This document shows positions 1 to 8,605 of a DNA stretch of 64,000 bases, piece after piece. Location of the stretch: NCBI RefSeq assembly GCF_014839805.1, contig NC_051130.1, positions 682,001 to 746,000 of the forward strand. Reading direction: 5' to 3'. The DNA comes from Manduca sexta. Lineage: Eukaryota > Arthropoda > Insecta > Lepidoptera > Sphingidae. The first letter of the stretch is position 1; each line of letters opens with the position of its first letter. A model generated the notes under the pieces. That model was not told the DNA's origin, ran no database searches, and saw nothing but the letters and a program-made list of their open reading frames with translations. The position numbers were made by a program, and so were the translations under genes.

Positions 1-255
1 AAATATTTGCCGATGAAATAAGTTGGATTGTCCTATTTATTGTAAATGATGAGAATCATTAATATTGGTGTGTAATACCGACTTTAACTCTTAATTTTAA
101 ATTGATAAAGCCGAGTAATAAATTATAATCCCTTTATGATCGAGTTCGATAAGGTGCATCTCTCATTTTATAGTCTAAATATTATTGATATTCAAAATTA
201 TATTTAACCTACTTAAGTCTCGGTTAAATGATGAAGGCTATTAAAGATTAAATAC

Positions 256-435
256 CTTGAATTTGTCTCTTCCCGCGGGCACAGTCGCATAGGGAACATC
301 GAAGAAACCATACATGGAGCCATCCGGGAGCTTGTAGCCGCGGATCGGGCCGTGATGCGTGGTGACGACCCGAGACCCCGAGGTCTGAGCGGTGGCAGTA
401 GCAGCCGCGCCCAGCAACACGAGAAAACACAACAT
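256..435 (-). CDS. Carboxylesterase-family (type B esterase) first coding exon, partial
   Basis: The exon starts at ATG 435-433 and ends at 256, followed by a splice donor (AAG|GTATTT, GT at 255-254). It encodes about 60 residues. Residues 1-17 (MLCFLVLLGAAATATAQ) are a typical signal peptide, so the product should be secreted or enter the secretory pathway. The rest carries the N-terminal signature of insect carboxyl/cholinesterases: VVTTHHGPIRGYK, then FFDVPYATVPAGRDKFK, matching the family pattern G-x-I-R-G ... IPYA-x-P. The catalytic Ser-Glu/Asp-His triad lies in later exons beyond the left edge. An in-frame GTG upstream at 459 is not a credible start because it falls only about 20 bases after the TATA box. 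Substrate (odorant ester, juvenile hormone, xenobiotic) cannot be told from this exon. Family assignment is confident; the subfamily is unknown. Confidence 0.78.
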
Positions 436-470
436 CTTGACACTGTGTGGCAAATACACCGAGGGCGGTT

Positions 471-477
471 TTATATA
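471..477 (-). promoter_or_regulatory. TATA box of the esterase gene
   Basis: TATATAA followed by AA reads on the minus strand from 477. An initiator-like ACAGT lies at 446-442, about 31-33 bases downstream, the usual TATA-to-start spacing. This puts transcription start near 446-444 and gives a very short leader, about 10 bases, before ATG 435. The inference rests on spacing alone. Confidence 0.55.
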
Positions 478-1402
478 AATATACTACCGAATCGTGATTA
501 TCACTCGTGATGTCGCGATAGTTAAATTATCAGCTAATTTTTGAATTCTGCTTATTGAATATATATTGTTGCACGCGAGTTCGTTCGCGAGAAAGTCGTG
601 CATTTAAAACAAGTAATACAGGGTTGCAAACCCTGTAATGTTTTTATTGCAGTCGATTGACGAGACGAGCTAGCAGCCTGGTCGATGGTAAGTGGCTCCC
701 GGCGTCCATTAACTTCAGTAACGCCAAGCCACGCCACTGCCTACCGAGAGACGAACACCTATTTATTTTGAACAAGGTGTTGTGCGCAGCTTTGCTCATA
801 TTAAAGCCTTTCTTTATACAAGAATCAGTCAATGCAGCGTCTCATAGCACCATGTTTACTTACGACGCCAGCGCTTTTTTTTTTCAAAAACCAGATTAAT
901 AAATCAAATACATATTTTCCTGAGGAGCAAATTACCTCAATAATGACATAGTATCCATGTGCTAAAGTTCATCCAAATCCTTTCATGAATTTCTGCCTTT
1001 AATTAATGCAACAAACATCCAAACTTTTTCACGAATATTCGTAAATTTATAATAAGATAAGATGAGCTGAATCCATATCGACTGATTGTAACAATTGAGT
1101 CATGTTATCAAGCTAGGAAAATATATTGCGGTGACTATGTGTAGCAGACGCAGTGAAAGATAGGGATTAAATGTATAATCCGTTATGCGATTCATTATCG
1201 ATGAATCAACGTAATATATCATTTGCTGATTAAGATAAACATGAGGATAGCTCATTCTGTCAATGATAGTAAGCAAGCAGATCCTATTAATCACTGATAA
1301 GTAAAAATTTGTTTTTTTTTTATTGATACATATAACACAATTATTAATCTTAATTGATTTCAATACACCTATAATGGGCCATTTCTTTGTATTCCTGCAG
1401 GT

Positions 1403-1405
<3 letters not shown>
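478..1405. other. Esterase upstream region with old repeat fragments
   Basis: No gene is visible. About 640-720 resembles the dispersed family D (the GACGAGACGAGC ... GATGGTAAG stretch seen again near 27.7 kb). About 930-1045 resembles the tail seen at 61.74-61.85 kb (TTCATCCAAAT ... CAAACATCCAAAC). The small open frames here have no recognisable domain. Confidence 0.5.

Positions 1406-1462
<57 letters not shown>
1406..1462. repeat. (TA)n microsatellite, left flank of the gypsy insertion
   Basis: An uninterrupted TA dinucleotide run directly abuts the left terminal repeat of the gypsy element. A second TA run (6852-6925) abuts its right terminal repeat, so the element appears to have inserted into a TA tract. 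The target duplication cannot be measured inside such a tract. Confidence 0.95.
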
Positions 1463-1466
<4 letters not shown>

Positions 1467-1728
1467 AGGGAATTATAATGTGTCTGTAAGGGAATTATAA
1501 TGTGTCTATTTATTTATTTCCGTAATAGTTTAATATTTCAAGTGGCAACACTTTGAGTTGTCAATTTCAAAGTGAAACGTCATACTATCTGTCAGTTGTA
1601 CGCTTGATCGAGGCAGAGTCAGTTGCTCTCGAGAAGGCGACCGCGCCGGTTGTGCGCACTGACTGAGAAATAACGATATGACGGATACAAACGAAAATCT
1701 GTTTTCTAATTTGTCTGATTCTGCGACA
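1463..1728 (+). repeat. 5' LTR of the gypsy element, including the gag start codon
   Basis: It is identical by eye to 6586-6851. It begins with two tandem 22-bp copies (TGTAAGGGAATTATAATGTG + TC). The gag ATG at 1678 lies 51 bases before the LTR end, so the first 17 codons of gag are duplicated in the 3' LTR. Yeast Ty1 is a known precedent for gag starting inside an LTR. Confidence 0.85.
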
Positions 1729-4377
1729 GCAGCGGTGGGATCGCTTCCACAAGAATCCTGCGAGCCTATTACTCAGAATCAAGCATATTTTACGCCGGAA
1801 TATGAAACTACAGAAAATATGGCAGAAAAATCGTCACTGCCTAAAGCGGACCGACCAGGTGTACATTCACCGGAAACCTGGGCCATATTTTTTCAAAATA
1901 TGATGACGGGTCTCCAGAACACCAACCAGAGACCCTCAACAAGTGCCACGGAACGGAGAAAACTGAAGGCAAGTGAGATTTATTTACCACCATTTGATCC
2001 AGATGATTGTCAGTTTACTGCAGCACAATGGTGTGAAGAAATTGACCAGCATAGACAAAACAACTCTTGGACAGATTATGAGACCAGGAATGCTGTGTTC
2101 ACTCATTTAAACGGACGTGCAAAAAAGTGGGCAGCACGGTCGTATTCTTTGTGCAAAACTTGGGAGGAGTTAAAGGAACGACTCACTCGACAGTTTGCTG
2201 CTACAAAAAGGTTTCATGACTTGTTTCGCGACATGGTGGAATACAAAAGTGATCAGGCGGCAACATACATTGAGTATTCAACCAACAAGTTAGCGCTCAT
2301 AGATCGTCTGGAGACCGCTTGGAGTGAGTCAAATAAAATTGAGGTTGTAATCTCTGGCATTGTGGATGTTCAGGTACGTACTGATTTACTTAAAAATACC
2401 CCAACAGACTTTGTTGCACTTGATAGACATTTGAGTACGTACCCTAACATCAAGAGCTTCAAAAGACAATTTGATAAGACCCGTAATGAGCCTGAACCAG
2501 TATGTTTTAAAAGAACTAGAATGAATGACAAGCCCATAGATCGGCGATGTCATTATTGTAACAAAATAGGGCACTTAAAACGCCATTGTTTATTGCTCCG
2601 CAATAAAAATTATAATAAAAATGAAACCACCGCCCACCCACGGGCGCCAACCGATAAATCCAATGATAAGCCAGTACAATGTTCTTATTGCCATAAACCT
2701 GGACATTCTGAACCTACTTGTTTTACAAAGCAAAGAGATGAAAAGTTAAAGGATCTTAAGGACCCTAAGTTGAAAACAAAATCTGTCAATGTATGTTCAC
2801 CGCCCAATGACTCTTTGATTGTAATGTGCATAGGTGGCTATAAGCTACAAGCATTGATTGATAGTGGTTCAGAGTGCTCACTTATTAAAAAGGAAATAGC
2901 TGATTGTCTACCAGATAAAAAGGAAATTTCGTTTACCCGTCTCACAGGTATTGGGTGTAAACCATTCTTTTCATTTAGAAAAATGACCACTTATGCCGAG
3001 TTTGACGGTTTTCATACGGAAATAACGTTCGTTATTGTTGATTCGCATTTAATGCCCCACGATGTAATCTTGGGTAGAGAGATATTTAAAACCCCTGGGT
3101 TGGTCTTTACCCTCAATAGTGACGGTGCTAAGATAGCACGAGACATTAGTGTTAACATGTGTCTTAGACAAAATACCAACTTGGAGCTAGATAATATTAA
3201 CACGGATCTAGTTGAGCAATGTGATATCGACAGATTGAGGATCATACTGGAAAAACATGAGAATAATTTTACTAGCGGAAATTCTACGACGACTGTAAGT
3301 ACAGGTAAAATGCAAATTAAGCTTAAAAACCCTGATAAAATTGTACAACGACATCCGTATCGGTTAGCTCCATCTGAACGAATTGTGATGCGACAAATAA
3401 TAGCCGACTTAGAGAGCAAGGGCATTATACGTGAGAGTTCCTCCCCATTTTCAAGCCCTGCCTTGCTCGTGAAGAAGAAGGACGGATCAGACCGCCTTTG
3501 CGTCGATTATAGGGAGCTTAACTCCAATACAGTGCGTGACAGTTATCCCTTGCCGTTGATATCCGAACAAATTGATGCCCTCGGGCAGGCTTCTTATTTC
3601 TCGAGTTTAGACATGGCGTCCGGATTCCACCAAATTTTGATGGCGTCTCAGAGCGATATCGAAAAAACTGCGTTTATCACACCTGATGGTGTATGGGAAT
3701 ATTTGAAAATGCCCTTTGGTCTTTGTAACGCGCCTTCGGTATACCAAAGAGCCATCAATAAGGCACTAAAAGGGTTAAAAGACAAAGTGGCCCTTGTCTA
3801 TATGGACGACGTTCTTGTATTCTCTAAAACGAAAGAGGAAGCGTTCCGAGATCTAGAACAAGTCTTATCGGCTCTATCAGAAGCTGGATTCGCTTATAAT
3901 TGGAGGAAATGCTCCTTTCTGAAGTCCTCAGTTGAGTATTTGGGCTATGTTATAAGTGACAATAGTATCAGACCTAATTCTAAAAAGATAAAAGCTTTAG
4001 CCAACGCTCCTTTACCAACTTGTGTCAAAGAGCTACGGCAATTCAATGGTCTTGCTGGCTATTTTAGGAAGTTTGTGCCCAACTTTTCAACTATCATGGC
4101 GCCTCTGTACGCGCTCACCAAGAAAGATGCCAAATGGAATTGGACTGATGAACATACAAAAGCCCATGCCACTGTGATAGGGTATCTGACTACCACGCCC
4201 GTACTGGCGATTTTTGACCCCAACAAACCAATAGAACTCCACACGGATGCGAGTTCGATTGGATATGGCGCGATTCTATTTCAAAAGATGACAATCAGCT
4301 CAAAGTCATTGCTTACTTCAGCCAAAGAACAACGGATGTGGAAAGTAGATACCACAGCTACGAGCTGGAGACTCTAG
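1678..4377 (+). CDS. Gag-Pol polyprotein of the gypsy element, N-terminal part
   Basis: An 899-residue frame starts at ATG 1678. Gag occupies about residues 1-380, with two CCHC zinc knuckles at residues 291-304 and 335-348 (C-x2-C-x4-H-x4-C) for packaging RNA. The aspartic protease motif LIDSGS follows, with catalytic Asp at residue 395. Reverse transcriptase has YMDD at 708-711 and a conserved DYRELN motif upstream. RNase H begins at about residue 850 with TDASSIGYGA. The last roughly 30 residues are out-of-frame, because a one-base loss near 4283-4290 shifts the frame. The true RNase H continues in the frame of the next feature. Gag and pol lie in one frame with no separate gag stop. Confidence 0.9.
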   Translation: MTDTNENLFSNLSDSATAAVGSLPQESCEPITQNQAYFTPEYETTENMAEKSSLPKADRPGVHSPETWAIFFQNMMTGLQNTNQRPSTSATERRKLKASEIYLPPFDPDDCQFTAAQWCEEIDQHRQNNSWTDYETRNAVFTHLNGRAKKWAARSYSLCKTWEELKERLTRQFAATKRFHDLFRDMVEYKSDQAATYIEYSTNKLALIDRLETAWSESNKIEVVISGIVDVQVRTDLLKNTPTDFVALDRHLSTYPNIKSFKRQFDKTRNEPEPVCFKRTRMNDKPIDRRCHYCNKIGHLKRHCLLLRNKNYNKNETTAHPRAPTDKSNDKPVQCSYCHKPGHSEPTCFTKQRDEKLKDLKDPKLKTKSVNVCSPPNDSLIVMCIGGYKLQALIDSGSECSLIKKEIADCLPDKKEISFTRLTGIGCKPFFSFRKMTTYAEFDGFHTEITFVIVDSHLMPHDVILGREIFKTPGLVFTLNSDGAKIARDISVNMCLRQNTNLELDNINTDLVEQCDIDRLRIILEKHENNFTSGNSTTTVSTGKMQIKLKNPDKIVQRHPYRLAPSERIVMRQIIADLESKGIIRESSSPFSSPALLVKKKDGSDRLCVDYRELNSNTVRDSYPLPLISEQIDALGQASYFSSLDMASGFHQILMASQSDIEKTAFITPDGVWEYLKMPFGLCNAPSVYQRAINKALKGLKDKVALVYMDDVLVFSKTKEEAFRDLEQVLSALSEAGFAYNWRKCSFLKSSVEYLGYVISDNSIRPNSKKIKALANAPLPTCVKELRQFNGLAGYFRKFVPNFSTIMAPLYALTKKDAKWNWTDEHTKAHATVIGYLTTTPVLAIFDPNKPIELHTDASSIGYGAILFQKMTISSKSLLTSAKEQRMWKVDTTATSWRL

Positions 4378-5882
4378 CAGTGTTTAAGGCGCTAAAACAT
4401 TTTCGGCACTACCTACTCGGCAGGGAATTCAAGGTCGTTACAGACTGTAATGCCTTAAAAGCATCACGTCATAAACGTGAACTTTTGCCTCGCGTACACA
4501 GATGGTGGGCGTACATGCAAACCTTTGATTTCGAAATAGAGTACCGAAAGGGTGAAAGGATCCCTCATGTAGACTATCTTAGTCGAAATCCAATAAACTC
4601 CAAAGAGGTAAACGTCTCGCGCGTAAATGACGAATGGTTACAGGCCGAACAAAAGATGGATTCCGATATTAAACGCATCATAGAATCCATCGAAAATGAC
4701 ACAATAGACACTAACCTTAGGTCATCATACACCTACAAAGACAATTTACTTTATAAAAATTTTCAAGTAAATGGCAAAACTCTAAGTAGAATAATAATTC
4801 CCAAAAACTTTCGCTGGCAAATAATTCAAAAATTTCACGATGAATTGAAACATCTAGGCTGGGATAAAACTTTGTCGAAAATAAGAGAATATTTTTGGTT
4901 CCCCAATATGACTTCGTCTGTTAGAGCGTATATTGATCATTGCTTACCGTGTAAAATAAACAAAAACCCTTCCGGAAGAAAACAGTCTGCTTTACATCCT
5001 ATAGAGAAGATTGCGGAGCCATTCCATACTATTCATATTGATACAAGCGGCAAATTAACGGGTGGGAGGCTATCTAAAGAATATGTAATCGTTATCGTAG
5101 ACGCTTTCACAAAATTTTGTCATTTAACCGCTGTTAAAGACTTAACTTCGCGATCTGCTTGCGAAGCCCTACGACAATTCGTTCACATATTCGGAACACC
5201 CAAACGAATTATCTCTGATCAAGGTACTGCTTTCACGGGTCAAGAGTTTCAGAGTCTATGTAGAGAGTGGTCCATTGAGTTTCATGAAATAGCTAGCGGC
5301 GTATGCCGAGCCAATGGGCAGGTAGAACGGATAATGTCCGTACTAACTAATTGTTTTACAATATCCGAAAATCATGAAAAGAAGTCTTGGAAATCTGCTT
5401 TGGGTGAAGTTCAACTGGCTTTGAATTGCACTATATCTAAAAGCACAGGAAAGAGTCCATTTCAATTGTTAATGGGTTGCAACAAATGTCCACCTAAGTT
5501 AAATTATCTTGCAGCTAATCTGAACGTTCACAATGATCAAGACCTGATGGAACTGAGAAAAGAAGCTAAAGGTAGGATGGACGAGCAAGCAGCGAAAGAT
5601 AAGATCCGCTATGATGCTAATAAAGCAACGATTCGTCCTTTTGCTATAGGTGATTTGGTTCTAGTCCAAAGAAATCCCCGTATAATTAACAAATTAAGTG
5701 AAAAGTTTAGTGGACCCTGTAAAATAACTAAACTTTGTCCAAATGAGCGTTACATGGTCGAGCCAATATCTGGGGGACGTGGTCAGTATGTTTGTCATGA
5801 ACGATTACGCAGATATCCAGCTAGCCTACCAGAATTGTCTGAATGTTTAGATTCTGTAGATTTTGAAGAAATAGATGATTAA
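4338..5882 (+). CDS. Pol of the gypsy element, C-terminal part (RNase H end and integrase)
   Basis: This frame continues pol after the frame break. It holds the rest of RNase H (ELETLAVFKALKHFRHYL, then VTDCNAL). The integrase HHCC zinc-binding motif lies near residues 170-210. The catalytic triad is D235 (HIDTSG), D294 (SDQGT) and E330 (GQVER), a D-58-D-35-E spacing typical of retroviral-type integrases. A C-terminal module with GDLVLV ... KFSGP resembles the GPY/F region; no chromodomain is recognisable. The ATG at 4338 is probably not a real start: the frame is the downstream half of one polyprotein. Apart from the single frame break, I see no stop in either half. Confidence 0.88.
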   Translation: MESRYHSYELETLAVFKALKHFRHYLLGREFKVVTDCNALKASRHKRELLPRVHRWWAYMQTFDFEIEYRKGERIPHVDYLSRNPINSKEVNVSRVNDEWLQAEQKMDSDIKRIIESIENDTIDTNLRSSYTYKDNLLYKNFQVNGKTLSRIIIPKNFRWQIIQKFHDELKHLGWDKTLSKIREYFWFPNMTSSVRAYIDHCLPCKINKNPSGRKQSALHPIEKIAEPFHTIHIDTSGKLTGGRLSKEYVIVIVDAFTKFCHLTAVKDLTSRSACEALRQFVHIFGTPKRIISDQGTAFTGQEFQSLCREWSIEFHEIASGVCRANGQVERIMSVLTNCFTISENHEKKSWKSALGEVQLALNCTISKSTGKSPFQLLMGCNKCPPKLNYLAANLNVHNDQDLMELRKEAKGRMDEQAAKDKIRYDANKATIRPFAIGDLVLVQRNPRIINKLSEKFSGPCKITKLCPNERYMVEPISGGRGQYVCHERLRRYPASLPELSECLDSVDFEEIDD

Positions 5883-6112
5883 TTTGATTACTTCATAGTA
5901 ATCGTTATAAACGTTGATGTCTTGATTATTAATGAGACATCTAACTGTGAAATCGACGTTTAAATGATTTGTAGAATTAGTTGATCGTTTAAGTTCGAGT
6001 TTAGCTTCAATGAAGAAAGTGTTATTTTGTTTTTCTGATGATTGCAAAGTTCAGTTAATAAATGGTTAGTAATTATTGCCGACAGAAAACTTATTCTCCT
6101 ATCGTGCGCTGA
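5883..6112. other. Gypsy 3' non-coding region before the tandem array
   Basis: AT-rich sequence between the pol stop and the 33-bp array. No frame of note and no env-like transmembrane segment is visible. Confidence 0.6.
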
Positions 6113-6449
6113 CAGCTTTAACGCTTTGCTATGAGTTTGTGCTGAAAGCTTTAACGCTTTGCTATGAGTTTGTGCTGAAAGCTTTAACGCTTTGCTATGA
6201 GGTTGTGCTGAAAGCTTTAACGCTTTGCTATCAGGTTATGTTGAAAGCTCTAACGCTTTGCTATGAGGTTATGCTGAAAGCTCTAACGCTTTGCTATGAG
6301 GCTATGTTGAAAGCTGCAACGCTTTGCTGTGAGATTATGCTGAAAGCTGAACGCTTTGCTATGATACTATGTTTAAAGCTGCAATTGCTCTGCTATGAGG
6401 TTACGTTGAAAGCTTCAACGCTTTGCTGAGAGATTATGGTAAAAGCTTT
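6113..6449 (+). repeat. 33-bp tandem array in the gypsy 3' region, about 10 units, open in one frame
   Basis: The unit is AACGCTTTGCTATGAG + TTTGTGCTGAAAGCTTT (33 bp), repeated about ten times and decaying toward the right end. Because 33 is divisible by three, one frame stays open from 6076 to 6429 and would encode an 11-residue repeat (ALTLCYEFVLK). This periodicity explains the open frame without invoking a gene. Codons vary mostly through scattered substitutions. Confidence 0.85.
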
Positions 6450-6585
6450 CGAAGCTTTAGAATATAATGAAACATTTTGTGTTGCTAACGCTGAAAGCTG
6501 TTTAAAACGCTTTGCTTGTACTAGGTTGATATTTACAACTGATGTATTATCCAACGCGAGAGCGCGTCGGTTGCCAGAATGGCCG
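6450..6585. other. Gypsy 3' region upstream of the 3' LTR
   Basis: More decayed array-like words (AACGCTTTGCTT) are followed by GC-rich sequence ending CAGAATGGCCG. There is no purine-rich run just before the 3' LTR, unlike the polypurine tract expected of LTR elements. Confidence 0.6.
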
Positions 6586-6847
6586 TGTAAGGGAATTATA
6601 ATGTGTCTGTAAGGGAATTATAATGTGTCTATTTATTTATTTCCGTAATAGTTTAATATTTCAAGTGGCAACACTTTGAGTTGTCAATTTCAAAGTGAAA
6701 CGTCATACTATCTGTCAGTTGTACGCTTGATCGAGGCAGAGTCAGTTGCTCTCGAGAAGGCGACCGCGCCGGTTGTGCGCACTGACTGAGAAATAACGAT
6801 ATGACGGATACAAACGAAAATCTGTTTTCTAATTTGTCTGATTCTGC

Positions 6848-6851
<4 letters not shown>
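6586..6851 (+). repeat. 3' LTR of the gypsy element
   Basis: Identical to the 5' LTR, including the duplicated 51 bases of gag coding sequence at its end (6801-6851). A (TA)n tract follows directly. Confidence 0.88.

Positions 6852-6925
<74 letters not shown>
6852..6925. repeat. (TA)n microsatellite, right flank of the gypsy insertion
   Basis: A pure TA run abutting the 3' LTR on the left and the centre of a broken palindromic MITE on the right. Confidence 0.95.
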
Positions 6926-6928
<3 letters not shown>

Positions 6929-7058
6929 TTAATATGACGAAATTTTAAAGGCCGAAATATCCATGCATATTAATTATTTTTACGTTTTTCTTTCAACTGC
7001 GAGAACTAATCACTAACTAGACGTGAATTAGAAAAGCACTGTTACCGCGCTCCTGAAA

Positions 7059-8247
7059 GTGACTGACGATATCAGAGCGGGCATGGAGGATGCCAAAGTC
7101 ACTGTTCTGGTTTTGATTGACTTTTCAAATGCCTTCAATACCGTCAGTCATGACATCCTTCTTGCAGTCCTCTCCCACTTTTTGATCTCTCCCTCGGCAC
7201 TGGACTGGTTCTCATCTTACCTCCAGGGGCGTCAGCAGTCAGTACGTATTGGCGATTCCTCGTCAAGTTGGTGCGATATTGACTCTGGAGTCCCTCAAGG
7301 CGGCATACTTTCCCCATTATTGTTCTCCATGTTTATTAATCTCATCACTCAAAACCTTCAGTGTGCGTACCATCTATACGCCGATGACTTGCAGATATAT
7401 TCTCAGGCTGGAGTTGATTGTGTATCTGCAGCTGTAAATAGGGTAAACAGGGACCTTGCATATATTAAAGGCTGGTCTGATAGTTTCGGTCTACCGGTTA
7501 ATCCAACGAAATGTCAGGCCATTATTGTAGGTAGCCCGAGAATGATCAGTAGGTTGGCTTCAATAAGTATTCCATCTGTCATATTTAATGACACTATCAT
7601 ACCTTGGTCGTCTACTGTTCGAGACCTAGGCTTACACATCGACTCCACCCTGAGCTGGAGGCCCCAGGTAACCTCTGTCTGTCAAAGAGTCACCGGTACT
7701 CTTCGCACTCTATATCGCCTTAAAAACTTTCCTCACGCCAAAGACTAAGACTATGCTGGTGCAAACCTTAATCCTTCTCATAATCGATTATGGTGATGTG
7801 TGCTATTTTGACCTGAATGCAGATCTACTTAACAAACTGGACCGACTTCTTAATAACTGCATTCGACTCGTATTTAACCTTCGTAAATATGACCACATTT
7901 CCTCGCATCGTTTGCAATTAAAATGGCTACCTATTCGCCAGCGCAGCTCATTGCGTGCACTTACTACCCTATTCTCTCTTCTTATGTCCCCTACCCCACC
8001 TACTTATTTATCTTCAAACTTTCAATATCTTTGTGACAGTCATAACAGAAACCTTCGCTCTTCTAATAATCTTCTTCTCAAATGTCCCCCTCATAGTTCT
8101 GACTTCACTCATTCTTCTTTCACTGTTCAGTCTATTCTTATGTGGAATTCACTCCCCCTCGAAATCAGGGCGTCCACTACGCGACTAGCGTTCAAAATGA
8201 GGGTCCGGCAATTACTCTCGAGTAAAGCGGAAGAGTCACCACCTTAG
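7059..8247 (+). pseudogene. LINE reverse transcriptase, truncated and frameshifted
   Basis: The first frame (7059-7748) holds RT palm motifs: the DFSNAFNTVSHDILL block, SGVPQGGILSPLLF and YADD (7377-7388). The second (7753-8247) holds the thumb and C-terminal region, including KWLPIRQR and WNSLPLEIR, typical of CR1/Jockey LINEs. The two are one protein separated by a one-base frame change near 7740-7755. The endonuclease and N-terminal RT are absent through 5' truncation. The copy cannot move by itself. Confidence 0.85.
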
Positions 8248-8264
8248 TTCTTTATATATTACAT

Positions 8265-8312
8265 GTATATATATATATATATATATATTATTATACATAT
8301 ATATTATAATAT
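8265..8312. repeat. Short (TA)-rich run in the LINE 3' UTR
   Basis: Imperfect AT dinucleotides just after the LINE stop codon. Low-complexity sequence. Confidence 0.7.
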
Positions 8313-8605
8313 TTATCTTATGTATTTATTTATTGATGCGTATATACGTACATTTATTAATTATTATTTGATTCCTGATTATTTTGTTTTTGTTCTTATT
8401 TTCCTCTTATGCACCTACCTTGATTATCTCTGCACCACCTTAAGGTTGACTGGTAGAGAATGCCTATGGCATTAAGTCCGCCTGTATACTTTTGTATATA
8501 AATAAATAAATAAATTTAAATTCTTTACTTGTCAATACTTGTTTAGTTACCCAGATTAAAGGTGAAACAAAATGTATGAAAATGGACCTTAAGCTATAAC
8601 CTTAA

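Larger units (their letters stand above)
1463..6851 (+). mobile_element. Ty3/gypsy LTR retrotransposon, near-intact and very young
   Basis: The element is 5,389 bp, bounded by direct repeats of 266 bp (1463-1728 and 6586-6851) that read as identical at a constant offset of 5123. Both start TGTAAGGG and end GCGACA, the TG...CA form of LTRs. Between them lie gag with two zinc knuckles, protease, reverse transcriptase, RNase H and integrase in the Ty3/gypsy order (RT-RNaseH before integrase). There is no env-like frame after pol. A 3' non-coding region carries a 33-bp tandem array. Identical LTRs imply very recent insertion. Oddities: the gag ATG lies inside the left LTR, no standard primer-binding site or polypurine tract is obvious at the LTR edges, and one frame break interrupts RNase H. 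The clade (perhaps Mag-like, from the double CCHC gag) is a guess. Confidence 0.92.
7030..8512 (+). mobile_element. 5'-truncated non-LTR retrotransposon (CR1/Jockey group)
   Basis: It carries the C-terminal part of a LINE reverse transcriptase, a 3' UTR and a TAAATAAATAAA tail. Comparison with the intact MITE copy gives a target duplication AATT at 7026-7029 and 8513-8516. The 3' UTR words (CTGCACCAC ... GGTAGAGAATG ... GGCATTAAGTCCG) recur at 38588-38692 and, inverted, at 31545-31615, so this family has several copies here. The superfamily comes from RT motifs; the exact clade is uncertain. Confidence 0.85.
6926..8605 (+). mobile_element. Right half of a palindromic MITE, split by a LINE
   Basis: 6926-7029 matches the right arm of the intact palindromic MITE at 61316-61680 from its centre outward. 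8513-8605 continues that arm and ends at a TTAA (8602-8605), exactly as the intact copy ends. The LINE at 7030-8512 sits between the two pieces. The left arm is missing: the (TA)n tract starts at the MITE centre, and I find no left arm beyond the gypsy element. Confidence 0.82.

Noticed and set aside
459..459. Upstream GTG start for the esterase exon
   Set aside because: It is not an ATG and lies too close to the TATA box to be in the mRNA; ATG 435 begins the signal peptide.
657..899. 80-residue frame upstream of the esterase
   Set aside because: It overlaps a family D-like repeat fragment and shows no domain.
5883..6112. Env gene after gypsy pol (errantivirus)
   Set aside because: No frame with a signal peptide, cleavage site or membrane segment exists between pol and the 3' LTR.
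6076..6429. 117-residue protein of 11-residue repeats as a possible structural gene
   Set aside because: It lies in the gypsy 3' non-coding region, has no proper start context, and follows from a 33-bp array.
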